Assembly: GCA_904502245.1 (NCBI GenBank)
Contig: CAJGDN010000010.1
Coordinates: 1-26,407 of the forward strand
Origin: an uncultured Alphaproteobacteria bacterium
GTDB lineage: Bacteria; Pseudomonadota; Alphaproteobacteria; Rs-D84
Length of the DNA: 26,407 bases
Direction: 5' to 3'
Positions 1 through 8,654 of this stretch are shown here, one piece after another; the stretch's first letter is position 1, and every line of letters starts with the position of its first letter. The position numbers and the translations under genes are program-made. The notes beneath the pieces are model-generated. The model saw nothing but the letters and a program-made list of their open reading frames with translations. It ran no database searches and had not been told where the DNA came from.

Positions 1-10
1 GGGAAAGTTT

Positions 11-19
11 TGATAGAAT
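11..19 (+). promoter_or_regulatory. Extended -10 promoter of the Cys-repeat gene pair
   Basis: The nonamer TGATAGAAT (TG-N-TAGAAT) is an extended -10 element. The same nonamer lies before ftsK at 4806-4814. The predicted start of transcription is near 26, leaving a leader of about 23 nt that contains an AAGGGGTGGAG ribosome binding site at 33-43. The -35 region is cut by or close to the window edge and was not assigned. Confidence 0.5.
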
Positions 20-48
20 TATTCTTAATTATAAGGGGTGGAGTCTAA

Positions 49-2214
49 GTGAATACAAAGTTATTGATGATTCTTATGGCTGTTATGCCGTTGGTTGTGG
101 ATGCTGCGCCACGTGCAGATAGTGCGCGTGTTGGTGCACGTCGTGTTGCGACGTCGACGACGTCGTCGGGTTCTGCGGAAAAGCGTATGCCGACAATGGC
201 GACTAAGGTTTCTGCCAATAAGTCGATTACAATAGATGAGTCAGAGGAAGAGTCTGTTGATGATACGGTTGAGGGGGATGTTGAAACTGATGGTGTGGAG
301 ATTGAAAAGCCAGAACAGAAACCGTCTGGCAGTAATGATTGTCGTGCAGCGTATCGTGAATGTATGGATGAATTTTGTTTGTTGGATGAATCCGAAGGCT
401 ATCGTTGTGCGTGTTCCTCTAATATAAATAAATCAAAAGATTTGATTAAAGAAATTCAAAAGATTCAAGCAGAGGCTGATAAGTTGTATACCGAAGGGGT
501 TGAACGTGAACAATTGGGGGCAAAGGCGCGTTTGGTATTTGGTGAAAGCGAGGCGGCTAAAAAAAGTTCACGTGCATCAGGGGTAAGTTTTTATGATTGG
601 TTAAAGAGTGGTTCTGAAGAAGATGACGAAGAGTTGGGCGAAGATGTGAATATAGGTGATGATTTATATTATATGGCGGCCGAGTTCTGCGAGTCTGAGT
701 TAGAAGCATGTGGTAGCAAAGCGGAGATGGAAGAGTTGCTGTATACCCGTCAGGTTGTTGCAGATTGTAAATCATTTAATTTGTATTTGGCGGATCAAAA
801 GACGAATGCAGAAGCGAATAAGCGTACAGCCGAGGCAGCAGTACGTCAGGCACGTTTGGCAATGCTGGATACAACCAATAAATATAATCGTGGTGAATGT
901 TTATTAGCTTATCGTTCTTGTATTGCAGACAAGGGTGGTTGTGGCGCGAATTTTGAAAACTGTCTGGATGCAGATTTGTTAGGACGCCGTGCGAATGCTT
1001 GTGAAAATGTCTTGGATCAGTGTATGGCGGTAAAAACAGATGTGTTAAAGGATTGGAAGGATGAATCTGAGGCGATTTTGTTAGATGCTGCAAAATATGC
1101 AGATAAATATCGTCGTCAAACATGTTTGGCGCAAATTCAGATGTGTTTGGAAGATGGATGTTCTACGTCGACTAATTCTGCATGCTTAACGGATGTTAAT
1201 GTTGCAGCGGGTGTTTGCCCGATTATAGATGAATGTAATGATATGATTCCGGGTTTGAAAGATGTTGTTAATGACAAGTTGGGGTATATGCGTACACAAT
1301 TTTGTCAAAATGATGTAGATGCATGTTTGCGTGACAAATGTGGTGAAAACTTTACCGCGCCGGAATGTGTTGGGAAAAAACCAGCAGAAATTATTGCGAT
1401 GTGTCCACAAGATATGTTCCCGTCGTGCAAGGGTGAAGCGCAGTATGATATTATTGTGTCTGCGGCGGTTTTGCAGATGGATTATCAAATGATGCAGGGT
1501 TGTATCAATCACTTTAGTGAGCAGCTAGGACGTACGTGTGGTACGGATATGGCGTGCTTGCCATCAGATGATACGGTTATGGCGTTGACAGAAATCCCTG
1601 ACGATGAGCAAGATATGGCAAATCTGCGTGTTAAGGTGCGTGAAAATGCCAAGGCAGCAGTAAGTGATTTCTTTAGGCAGTTTGAGCAGGATATGACGAT
1701 TGCAGCATGTCAGGATGCGAAGAAACCAGCAGGGCGCAAGAGTTTGGGCAGTAATGTATTTAATACGGCTAAAATTATTGCAGAAATTGGTGCAGAAAAT
1801 CGTGCAATGCGTGAATTGGAAGCAAAGATTGCAGAGCTGTCCCGTGAACAAGACCTGGAAGAAGCAAAAAAGAATTGTTTGAATACGTATAAGGTTGAGG
1901 GGCCAAAAAAAGGTCAATCTAATTATACTTATATCCGCAGTGTGTCATTTGAACCTTCGTTACGAAATTGTCATGTTTGCCGTATGCAACAGGTTTGTGA
2001 AACTGGTGGTGAATCAAAGGGAACGGCAGCAGCCAAAGGTGTTGCAGGTGGTTTAACGGCAGGGGCTTCTGCTGGTACTATGATCAGCCCGGGGTGGGGA
2101 ACTGCAATTGGTGGTGTAATTGGCGCAGTCGGTGGTGCATTTGTTGGAATGGGTGCCGCAGATGAAAAAGAGTATTGCCAAGAAATCGAATCTTGTGAAG
2201 ATATTAATATGTAA
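49..2214 (+). CDS. Exported cysteine-rich repeat protein, first of a tandem paralogous pair
   Basis: I do not recognise a named family. The 721-residue product starts at GTG, chosen because a strong AAGGGGTGGAG site lies 5 nt upstream and a signal peptide follows at once (hydrophobic to about residue 20, ending VVDAA). Residues 25-95 are low-complexity and acidic, probably disordered. From residue 98 there are about 36 cysteines, many in the pattern C-x6-C-x4-C (98/105/110, 359/366/371, 419/426/431) or a run of C-x6-C steps (284/291/298/305). A CxxC (CHVC) sits at 641-644, a glycine-rich hydrophobic stretch at about 663-702, and a Cys pair ends the protein. The gene lies 20 nt upstream of a paralog with the same segment order. 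I infer a periplasmic or surface location with many disulfides. The function is unknown. Confidence 0.85.
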   Translation: MNTKLLMILMAVMPLVVDAAPRADSARVGARRVATSTTSSGSAEKRMPTMATKVSANKSITIDESEEESVDDTVEGDVETDGVEIEKPEQKPSGSNDCRAAYRECMDEFCLLDESEGYRCACSSNINKSKDLIKEIQKIQAEADKLYTEGVEREQLGAKARLVFGESEAAKKSSRASGVSFYDWLKSGSEEDDEELGEDVNIGDDLYYMAAEFCESELEACGSKAEMEELLYTRQVVADCKSFNLYLADQKTNAEANKRTAEAAVRQARLAMLDTTNKYNRGECLLAYRSCIADKGGCGANFENCLDADLLGRRANACENVLDQCMAVKTDVLKDWKDESEAILLDAAKYADKYRRQTCLAQIQMCLEDGCSTSTNSACLTDVNVAAGVCPIIDECNDMIPGLKDVVNDKLGYMRTQFCQNDVDACLRDKCGENFTAPECVGKKPAEIIAMCPQDMFPSCKGEAQYDIIVSAAVLQMDYQMMQGCINHFSEQLGRTCGTDMACLPSDDTVMALTEIPDDEQDMANLRVKVRENAKAAVSDFFRQFEQDMTIAACQDAKKPAGRKSLGSNVFNTAKIIAEIGAENRAMRELEAKIAELSREQDLEEAKKNCLNTYKVEGPKKGQSNYTYIRSVSFEPSLRNCHVCRMQQVCETGGESKGTAAAKGVAGGLTAGASAGTMISPGWGTAIGGVIGAVGGAFVGMGAADEKEYCQEIESCEDINM

Positions 2215-2234
2215 TTCTTAGAGTGGAGAGAGTT

Positions 2235-4742
2235 ATGAAACGTTCTGGATTATTTGGTTCTGTATTTTGTATGTTAGCGGTTTTTGCTGCACAGGATGTG
2301 TCTGCGTTGACGAAAAAAACAACAACCGCAAAAAAACAATCTGCCATTCAAAAGGGTACAACAGTCAGTGCCAAGACCGAGGCAAAAGGTTTGTATGACC
2401 AGGAGTGCTATGATATCTATTATGGTTGTATGGATCAGTTTTGTATCACTGATAATGAAAGTGGTGGCAGTTGTGCATGCAGTGATTTAAGTATCAAATA
2501 TGATAAGGAATTTGAGGAAATTAAAGAGCTGTTGAGCAAGGCTGAACATATTTCTACGGTAGAAGTTGAAAAGGTTAAGTTGGGCGCCAATGCAGATATT
2601 GTTTTTACAGGTACACGTGAATATGATGAAGACGGTAATTTAAAAGAAATCGAAGATATCGGCAAAGGAACCGAGAGAGAACAACGTCGTGCAGAAATGT
2701 TGGCTTTGTGGGATAATATGTATGATGATGAAGATGATGAAGACGTGTTTGAATCTGCGGTCGATTTTTCTTCGTTAAAAGGTGCTAATTTGTATGCTGC
2801 TGCTGAAGAATTATGTTTGGAACAGATTCCGGATGAATGTTCAGGGGATATTTCTTTGATTCGAAATTTGTATTCCCGCAGAATTACATCAGATTGCAAG
2901 GGATATGAAAATAGTTTAGCACAAAAGAAGGCAGAGGCGGAATTGGCAGTTGCTAATGCCGAAGGGGATGTTCGCCAGGCGTTGAAAGAATCGTTTGATG
3001 CAGCCAATAAATATGATCTGGGGCAGTGTATGGTTCAGTTCAAGAAATGTATGCAGACCGAAGATGCCTGTGGTGATAATTGGGAAAATTGCGTTTCAAC
3101 AATCGCACGTGAAAATATGCAGAATGAGGTTGCAGACAGTACTGCTGGCACCAAGGTTGTGACGATCGATACATACGAATTTACGCCATCGACGATGGAG
3201 ATTTTAAGCAACAAACGTATTATTTGTGAAAATGTATTGTCAAATTGTGTTGCTGTTCGTGATATGGTTTGGCCAGCTTTTTTGAAAGAGGCAGCCCCAA
3301 CATTGAAATTGGCAGAAATGCAAGCTGAATCAAATTTCCGTCAATCTTGTTTGACAGATATTTCAACCTGTGTTCAGAAGGCATGTAAGGATGATATTGT
3401 GGGCAAGGGTAAAGATACGATGGATGCGTGTTTGTCCCGACCAGATATGGTTCGCAGTTTCTGTAAGGTAGAGATTGACCCGTGTGAACGTATGGAACCA
3501 TTAATTTGGGGATATGTGAAAGATAAATTGGCGGCGATGCGTGTTGATGCGTGTACACAAGAAGTTAAAGATTGTTTTACTGCGGAGACACGTTGTGGTG
3601 AAAATTTTGAAAACTGTATAGGTATGGATTATGATTATATCCATGATATTTGTCCGATTGACAGTCTGGTTGTATGCAAGGCAAATAATCCGGGCTTTTC
3701 AATGGATGATTTAGATTCTATGCTGATGGGGCTTTATCTTAACATTGATAACGCTGCAATGGAACAGTGCCAGAATTTGGTAGATGCCAAGATGCAAGAA
3801 GTTTGTGGCAGCACAACAGATTGTAATCGATTTGCGTCTGATAATACTATGGGGACTGGCAGTATTCGTTCACAGAAATTAGGTACAACATATCGTGTGA
3901 CGGGTATGATTTCATTCGGTTCGATAAAAATGGGTGATGCATCCGGTAAAACCCGTGATTCAGACGATGAAAATTTTGATATTTTGGAACCAGGTGAATT
4001 AGGTATAAAAGAATATATATCCAAAATACGTGCAAAAAATGCAGAAGTCGAAAATGCAGGTGGTATTATTTCGACAATTGAAGAAGAGTTGAACAATATA
4101 GTAGGAACTATTAATCGTACAATCGAAATGATTGAACAGGATCCAAAGATTCAATTCTGTGTCAGTGGACGTAATTTGGAACAGATTACAGGCAAGAAGA
4201 ATGATGTGACCAGTGCTCGTTTCCCAAATCTGTTAAATCAGGTAAAGATGCAAATAGCAGTTTCTGCCTTGCGCCAGGCCCAAGATAATTATAATAAGAA
4301 ACTGAATGAAGAGATTGCCAAGGCGACGAAAGACGCATCTGCAGATTTGGCGCAATATATGTGTCAGAAAATTGCAGAAACTGGTGCAATGACATTGGCA
4401 ACAGTTGAAACAGATTTGATGCCTGCGTACGCGATTTCATATGATGTTGGTGCAGGATTAACTGCAGATGATTTAACAAAAGGTGGGCACGCTGTCTCTC
4501 AATTGAGTGGAGTTTCGTTTAAAAATGGCGGTTATTTGGGCAAATCGTCAGCAGATTTGAATGCAGGAACCAAAGAAACCACGGCTGTCTTTAATCGAGA
4601 AGAACGTATTTGTCATGTTTGCACAACAACAATTACACAGTCGTGTAAGACGACAGGCAGTAAGTCATGGTTCCACAACAATCGAAATGTTTCGTGTACG
4701 ACGAACGATCCGGTTGAAAAATGTGAAGACATACCAATGTAG
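2235..4742 (+). CDS. Exported cysteine-rich repeat protein, second of the tandem pair
   Basis: The product is 835 residues and its family is unnamed. I chose the ATG at 2235, not the in-frame GTG at 2223, because it places a GGAGAG site just upstream and begins a clean signal peptide (basic MKR, hydrophobic core, then DVSA). It matches its upstream neighbour along its length in the same order. Shared landmarks are a C-x6-C-x4-C motif near the N-terminus followed by CAC, a VxxxxLGAxAxxVF segment, a DCK...NKY...C helix, CG-N-ENC, CENVL, RQxCL, DKLxxMR, CPxD and a CHVC near the C-terminus. Both proteins end in CED-I-(N/P)-M. It lacks the glycine-rich stretch of the first protein and carries instead an extra region of about 150 residues (roughly 540-690) without cysteine clusters. 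A terminator follows directly, so the two genes probably form one transcript. Their function is unknown; a paired envelope structure is my inference. Confidence 0.85.
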   Translation: MKRSGLFGSVFCMLAVFAAQDVSALTKKTTTAKKQSAIQKGTTVSAKTEAKGLYDQECYDIYYGCMDQFCITDNESGGSCACSDLSIKYDKEFEEIKELLSKAEHISTVEVEKVKLGANADIVFTGTREYDEDGNLKEIEDIGKGTEREQRRAEMLALWDNMYDDEDDEDVFESAVDFSSLKGANLYAAAEELCLEQIPDECSGDISLIRNLYSRRITSDCKGYENSLAQKKAEAELAVANAEGDVRQALKESFDAANKYDLGQCMVQFKKCMQTEDACGDNWENCVSTIARENMQNEVADSTAGTKVVTIDTYEFTPSTMEILSNKRIICENVLSNCVAVRDMVWPAFLKEAAPTLKLAEMQAESNFRQSCLTDISTCVQKACKDDIVGKGKDTMDACLSRPDMVRSFCKVEIDPCERMEPLIWGYVKDKLAAMRVDACTQEVKDCFTAETRCGENFENCIGMDYDYIHDICPIDSLVVCKANNPGFSMDDLDSMLMGLYLNIDNAAMEQCQNLVDAKMQEVCGSTTDCNRFASDNTMGTGSIRSQKLGTTYRVTGMISFGSIKMGDASGKTRDSDDENFDILEPGELGIKEYISKIRAKNAEVENAGGIISTIEEELNNIVGTINRTIEMIEQDPKIQFCVSGRNLEQITGKKNDVTSARFPNLLNQVKMQIAVSALRQAQDNYNKKLNEEIAKATKDASADLAQYMCQKIAETGAMTLATVETDLMPAYAISYDVGAGLTADDLTKGGHAVSQLSGVSFKNGGYLGKSSADLNAGTKETTAVFNREERICHVCTTTITQSCKTTGSKSWFHNNRNVSCTTNDPVEKCEDIPM

Positions 4743-4746
4743 AAGA

Positions 4747-4772
4747 AGTGGGGCAGATGCCCCGCTTTTTTT
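4747..4772 (+). terminator. Terminator after the Cys-repeat pair
   Basis: An 8-bp stem AGTGGGGC/GCCCCGCT (one G-T pair) with loop AGAT is followed by seven T. It begins five bases after the TAG stop of the second Cys-repeat gene and ends that transcription unit before the ftsK promoter. Confidence 0.88.
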
Positions 4773-4805
4773 ATTAATTTATCACATGTTTTTTTGTGAA
4801 TTTTA

Positions 4806-4814
4806 TGATAGAAT
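4806..4814 (+). promoter_or_regulatory. Extended -10 promoter of ftsK, start codon 9 nt away
   Basis: TGATAGAAT is an extended -10 with no clear -35. Only AATCTTGCT separates it from the ATG, so the predicted transcription start lies within 0-3 nt of the start codon. No Shine-Dalgarno sequence is present, which suggests a leaderless mRNA. The same TTGCTATG junction occurs at lpxD and at the MsbA-like gene. Confidence 0.6.
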
Positions 4815-4823
4815 AATCTTGCT

Positions 4824-7097
4824 ATGGTAAAAAAATCTAAATTTTTGCCCGACAGTGTTTCGGGGGCGTTAAAGGGCCTGGTGGCGCGGACGTTTGGTGG
4901 TGTCGTTTGTTTGTTGGGAATTTGGGCGGCGTTGGCATTGTTGCTGTACAATCCATATTTGGATGGTGTGGCGGTGGCCAGTACATTTGGTAATCAATCG
5001 CTGATGGGTAATTTTGTTGGCTGTATACGTTTTACTGTGGGTGTGGTTCCGGGGTTGTTCCTGATGCTGTGTCTTGCGCGTTGGGGATTGGTGAAACTGG
5101 CGGGGTTGGAAATCAGTGAAACGCCAGAATATAATTTTTTACGCGTGTTTATCACGGTTTGTTTGGGGGCAATTGGGTTTGGATTAATTTCACCAAATGC
5201 TACGTATGGTGGTATATTGGGTGCGATTGCCGCTGCAGATTTAACCATGATTATGGGACCTGTTTCTGTTTTGCCTGGTATTTTTGCCTTGGTTGCATTT
5301 ATGTGGATGGGGGCAACTTTATTGCATATTAAATGGATGCATTTGCGGGCATTTGTAAAAGTTGCATGGCGTTGGTTGCGTTGGTTGGGTACAACGTTCC
5401 ATTTAGTTCAGTCGTCACGCGCTGTTCCCAATGATAATAATGTGGAAACAACTGTCGAAGAACAGCCAAAATCAGATGAAAAAACAGAGAAGAAAACGCG
5501 ACGTGGATTGTTGGGACGCAAGGTGGCCAAGGTATCTGCGGCGGTGCCTGTTGCGGCCAAGGCCGAGGTGCCAATGCCCAAAAAAGCACGTGCTGGGTCA
5601 ATGTATAAGTTGCCAGATACAAAATTATTGGAACGTTCTAATTTTAGTAAATATGTCGTCACACCGGAATTAAAACAAAATGCACGTAGTATGGAGGTGA
5701 AATTTGCCCAGTATGGTGTGCGTGGCAAGGTTGTCGGTATTAAGCCGGGACCAATTGTGACACTGTATGAATTTATGCCAGACGATGGTACACGTATGGC
5801 AGATGTCAGCAAGACTGTGACCGATATGACACGTGCGATGGCAACAGAAAGTATCCGTATTGCGCATATACCACGTACACAATTAATCGGTGTGGAAATG
5901 GTTAATGCAAAACGTCAGACCGTGCGTTATCGTGGTCTGATGGAAGATGAATTGTTTGTAAATACTAAATATAAAATTCCATTGGCATTAGGGGTCGATA
6001 TCGGTGGTAATCCAATGTACTTTGATTTGGCAAAAATGCCGCACATGTTGGTCGCAGGACGTACAGGATCAGGTAAATCTGTTTTCGTTCAATCAATTAT
6101 CACGTCAATTGTTTATCATTTTACGCCAGATAAGTGTAAGTTAATTATTATTGACCCAAAGGGTGTTGACTTTGGTTTCTGGGACGATATCCCACATTTG
6201 ATTACACCGATTGTAAAGTTGGAACCAGAACCAGCAGTGAATGCACTGAAATGGGCCGTGCGCGAAATGGAAGAAAGATACAAGCAATTACAGGTCTTGA
6301 ATGCCCGCAATATTGAAAGCTATAACGAAATTGCAGCGCAAAAACGTGCCAGCGGCGAAAAAATGACAAAGCAGGTTGCAGTTGGTACAGATCCAGAAAC
6401 CGGTGAATTGTTATTCGAAACCCAGGAAATCGATTTGTCTGATATGCCATATATGGTCATTATTATTGACGAGGTTGCAGATTTGATGTCTTTGGCACGT
6501 AAAGATGTAGAAGCCTGTGTTCAGCGTATCGCGCAAAAGGCACGTGCGGCAGGTATTCATCTGGTTATGGCAACACAACGACCAGACGCGACAACAATTA
6601 CAGGCGTTATTAAGGCAAACTTCCCAACACGTATTTCTTTCCAGGCGCGAAGCCGTATCGACAGTGTAACGTGTCTGGGTGAAGGTGGGGCAGAACAGTT
6701 GTTGGCAATGGGTGATATGTTGTTCAGCGAGGCAGGACGTGTCCCGGTTCGTATACATGGTGCGTTTATTGACGATAAAGAATTAACACAGATTGGTAAT
6801 TTCTTGCGCAGTCAGGGCGAACCAGAATATGCCGAAGGTGTTACAGATGCCGAAGGGGCAGGTGATGCGTCGGGAATTCCAGGGGCAATCCCAGGTGCAG
6901 GTGGCAGTGGGGATAAAGATGCAGACTTGTATGAACGTGCCAAAGAATGTGTTATTCGTGATAAAAAACCAACGATTTCATATATTCAGCGTCGCCTGCA
7001 AATTGGATATAACAAGGCGGCAGGCTTTATGGAACGTATGGAACAAGATGGTATTGTGTCTGCACCAGATGTAAATAACAAACGTCATATTTTGTGA
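4824..7097 (+). CDS. ftsK: DNA translocase FtsK (short form)
   Basis: FtsK is an inner-membrane, septum-located ATPase that pumps chromosomal DNA and helps resolve chromosome dimers with XerCD at dif. The 757-residue product has about four membrane segments in residues 22-170, then a short charged linker (about 195-260) in place of the long linker of the E. coli protein. The alpha/beta motor domain follows, with Walker A AGRTGSGKS at 411-419 and Walker B VIIIDE at 545-550. A winged-helix gamma domain closes the protein (about 700-757, containing ISYIQRRLQIGYNKAA), the part that reads KOPS-type DNA polarity signals. A Gly/Ala-rich linker at 672-698 separates motor and gamma. The gene is monocistronic, framed by terminators, and probably translated from a leaderless mRNA. 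Confidence 0.96.
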   Translation: MVKKSKFLPDSVSGALKGLVARTFGGVVCLLGIWAALALLLYNPYLDGVAVASTFGNQSLMGNFVGCIRFTVGVVPGLFLMLCLARWGLVKLAGLEISETPEYNFLRVFITVCLGAIGFGLISPNATYGGILGAIAAADLTMIMGPVSVLPGIFALVAFMWMGATLLHIKWMHLRAFVKVAWRWLRWLGTTFHLVQSSRAVPNDNNVETTVEEQPKSDEKTEKKTRRGLLGRKVAKVSAAVPVAAKAEVPMPKKARAGSMYKLPDTKLLERSNFSKYVVTPELKQNARSMEVKFAQYGVRGKVVGIKPGPIVTLYEFMPDDGTRMADVSKTVTDMTRAMATESIRIAHIPRTQLIGVEMVNAKRQTVRYRGLMEDELFVNTKYKIPLALGVDIGGNPMYFDLAKMPHMLVAGRTGSGKSVFVQSIITSIVYHFTPDKCKLIIIDPKGVDFGFWDDIPHLITPIVKLEPEPAVNALKWAVREMEERYKQLQVLNARNIESYNEIAAQKRASGEKMTKQVAVGTDPETGELLFETQEIDLSDMPYMVIIIDEVADLMSLARKDVEACVQRIAQKARAAGIHLVMATQRPDATTITGVIKANFPTRISFQARSRIDSVTCLGEGGAEQLLAMGDMLFSEAGRVPVRIHGAFIDDKELTQIGNFLRSQGEPEYAEGVTDAEGAGDASGIPGAIPGAGGSGDKDADLYERAKECVIRDKKPTISYIQRRLQIGYNKAAGFMERMEQDGIVSAPDVNNKRHIL

Positions 7098-7100
7098 TAA

Positions 7101-7127
7101 AAAAAATCCCTGTTTTGGGGATTTTTT
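7101..7127. terminator. Bidirectional terminator between ftsK and the sigma-4-like gene
   Basis: A stem AAAAAATCCC/GGGATTTTTT with loop TGTTTTG serves both strands. It begins four bases after the ftsK stop, and its T-tract runs into the TAA stop of the minus-strand gene at 7127-7129. Confidence 0.88.
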
Positions 7128-8032
7128 TATTTATGTTTTTGGTAATATTGTTCTAATGGATTTAATCTGGGGCTGACGGCCTGGTCGGGTGTTGGAATTT
7201 CGCGATTGAATGGAAAGTTGTCATATATCCATTCGGCCGCAGTATTAATATCATGTGTTTTCATATCTGTTATTTTATTTCTTTGTTGAAGTTTAAACGC
7301 ATCGCACAGGTTTTTTGGCATTTCGGTCAACATTGCGTCACAATTACCATTTATATAATGTTCAATTACTTTTGTTGACATTTTTTCGCGTAATGTGCGT
7401 GTTGCATTATTTATTATTTGTATGATACGCATTTTGGTCAGTCCAAATGAATTAGCAATTATTTGTGGGTGCATTCCGCGTGGTGGAAATGGTGTATTCT
7501 TTGAACTAAATTTCTTTTTAGATTGAATGTTTGGGGAATAAAATCCGATAAACATCATTAAAATATCATATGTGCGTTTGTCCAATGGAGATAAGATGAA
7601 GTCTATATATTCTGATAAAAATTTAGCGTTTGTTGGGTTTTTGAATGCTTTAATTACATGATTGTACATTTCTGGTCCGTAAAGAACATGGATTAATCCA
7701 ACCTTTGGGAAAAATTCTTGAGTTTGGTCGATTTGTTTGTTCCAGTTCGCCTGTGTTGCTTCAATTGTTTGTTGTTTGTTTATTAGTTTTTGTTTTTGGA
7801 ACGTTGGTATCTGTGATATTTTATTCAATAATTCCAACAGGGCAGGTGATGTTGGTTGTCCTTTGGTGTTTCGTATTCGCATTATGCATGTGATTTTTGC
7901 ATATTCGCGTGCTGCATCGCTGCGAATACTTGGTCTGAATCCATTTTTTTCACATTCCAACAGGTATTTCTGTAAAATGTTTGCGTATTTTACATCATTG
8001 TTATTGCGTTTGTGTTCAGACCATATTCCCAT
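7127..8032 (-). CDS. Uncharacterised protein with a sigma-70 region-4-like HTH
   Basis: No family name can be given for the whole 301-residue protein. Residues about 186-218 (HPQIIANSFGLTKMRIIQII then an NNATRTLREK helix) follow the pattern of sigma-70 region 4.2, where a V/L-G-x-(T/S)-x-x-R-I-x-Q-I core is followed by a basic A-x-x-x-L-R helix. Residues about 140-166 (LSPLDKRTYDILMMFIGFYS) fit region 4.1, with a basic insertion of some 20 residues between the two. No sigma region 2 is visible, and the N-terminal 130 residues resemble nothing I know. There is no signal peptide or membrane segment. The start codon follows an AAAGG site with 8 nt spacing, 15 nt after fabZ, so the gene should share the lpxD-fabZ transcript. 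A DNA-binding regulator or an atypical sigma-like factor is inferred. Confidence 0.75.
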   Translation of the reverse strand: MGIWSEHKRNNNDVKYANILQKYLLECEKNGFRPSIRSDAAREYAKITCIMRIRNTKGQPTSPALLELLNKISQIPTFQKQKLINKQQTIEATQANWNKQIDQTQEFFPKVGLIHVLYGPEMYNHVIKAFKNPTNAKFLSEYIDFILSPLDKRTYDILMMFIGFYSPNIQSKKKFSSKNTPFPPRGMHPQIIANSFGLTKMRIIQIINNATRTLREKMSTKVIEHYINGNCDAMLTEMPKNLCDAFKLQQRNKITDMKTHDINTAAEWIYDNFPFNREIPTPDQAVSPRLNPLEQYYQKHK

Positions 8033-8047
8033 AATATATGCCTTTTT

Positions 8048-8488
8048 TTATTGTTCAACCTTTTGAATGACGGCGGTAAATGTGGCTTCGGCTACTTTCT
8101 TGCCACCAACAAATGCGATACCATGGAATTTATATAACTTCATTTTTGTTAATAATAATTCAACATGTAATTCCAATTTGTCGCCGGGACGCACCATGTG
8201 TGAAAATTTAATCTTTTCCATTGTGGTAAAGTATCCCAACATGTCCTGTCTTTCTTCATCTGTCATGCGTGAAAAAGCAACAAAACATGCAGTTTGCGCC
8301 AATGCTTCGACCTGTAGTACGCCGGGCATAATCGGATTGCCGGGGAAATGTCCGTCACACCAGAATTCGTTGTCGCGTACATATTTAACACCAACAGCAC
8401 TGGTGTCATTGTATTCGCGTACTTCGTCAATCAGGCGCATGTTGCCACGATGTGGTATAATCTTTTCGATTTGTGTTGCGTCAATCAT
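8048..8488 (-). CDS. fabZ: 3-hydroxyacyl-ACP dehydratase FabZ
   Basis: FabZ dehydrates (3R)-hydroxyacyl-ACP to trans-2-enoyl-ACP in cytosolic type II fatty-acid synthesis, and competes with the lipid A enzymes LpxA and LpxD for the same hydroxyacyl-ACP pool. The 146-residue product is the usual length. The single hot-dog domain shows the N-terminal I-P-H-R motif and the active-site segment GHFPGNPIMPGVLQVEALAQ, with catalytic His47 and Glu61. I chose the ATG at 8488 over an upstream in-frame ATG at 8536 because it has an AGGGG site and matches the family N-terminus; the earlier start would add 16 residues unlike FabZ. It lies between lpxD (and a possible small ORF) and the sigma-4-like gene, in one direction. 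Confidence 0.96.
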   Translation of the reverse strand: MIDATQIEKIIPHRGNMRLIDEVREYNDTSAVGVKYVRDNEFWCDGHFPGNPIMPGVLQVEALAQTACFVAFSRMTDEERQDMLGYFTTMEKIKFSHMVRPGDKLELHVELLLTKMKLYKFHGIAFVGGKKVAEATFTAVIQKVEQ

Positions 8489-8504
8489 TGTGTATTTCCC
8501 CTGG

Positions 8505-8639
8505 TTATTTCTGTTTGGATAGCATCCAATTTTCAATAATAATTTTTGTTTTTGGTTTTATAAATTTATCAGTTTGCATTTTTTGCAGAATGCGCTTTGG
8601 TGGATAAACTTTTTCTGTCCAATATTTTTGATATTGCAT
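8505..8639 (-). CDS. Possible small basic protein (44 aa) between lpxD and fabZ
   Basis: An open frame starts MQYQKYWTEKVYPPKRILQK and ends ENWMLSKQK. It lies in the same frame as lpxD, so after the lpxD TAA the frame stays open for 49 codons; this could be a separate gene or a readthrough tail. The gaps are 15 nt to lpxD and 16 nt to fabZ, equal to the fabZ to sigma-4-like gap, which is what a real operon member would show. The product is Lys-rich, with two Trp and four Tyr or Phe residues and no signal peptide. Against it: no ribosome binding site precedes the ATG, and the stretch is more A-rich than its neighbours, so chance openness is possible. Confidence 0.4.
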   Translation of the reverse strand: MQYQKYWTEKVYPPKRILQKMQTDKFIKPKTKIIIENWMLSKQK

Positions 8640-8654
8640 TTTATAAACTGTAAA

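Noticed and set aside
2223..2234. GTG start four codons before the second Cys-repeat gene
   Set aside because: The GTG overlaps the GGAGAG site that serves the ATG at 2235.
2435..3007. 190-codon minus-strand ORF inside the second Cys-repeat gene
   Set aside because: It is a Ser-rich shadow of a clearly coding plus-strand frame with no promoter or ribosome binding site.
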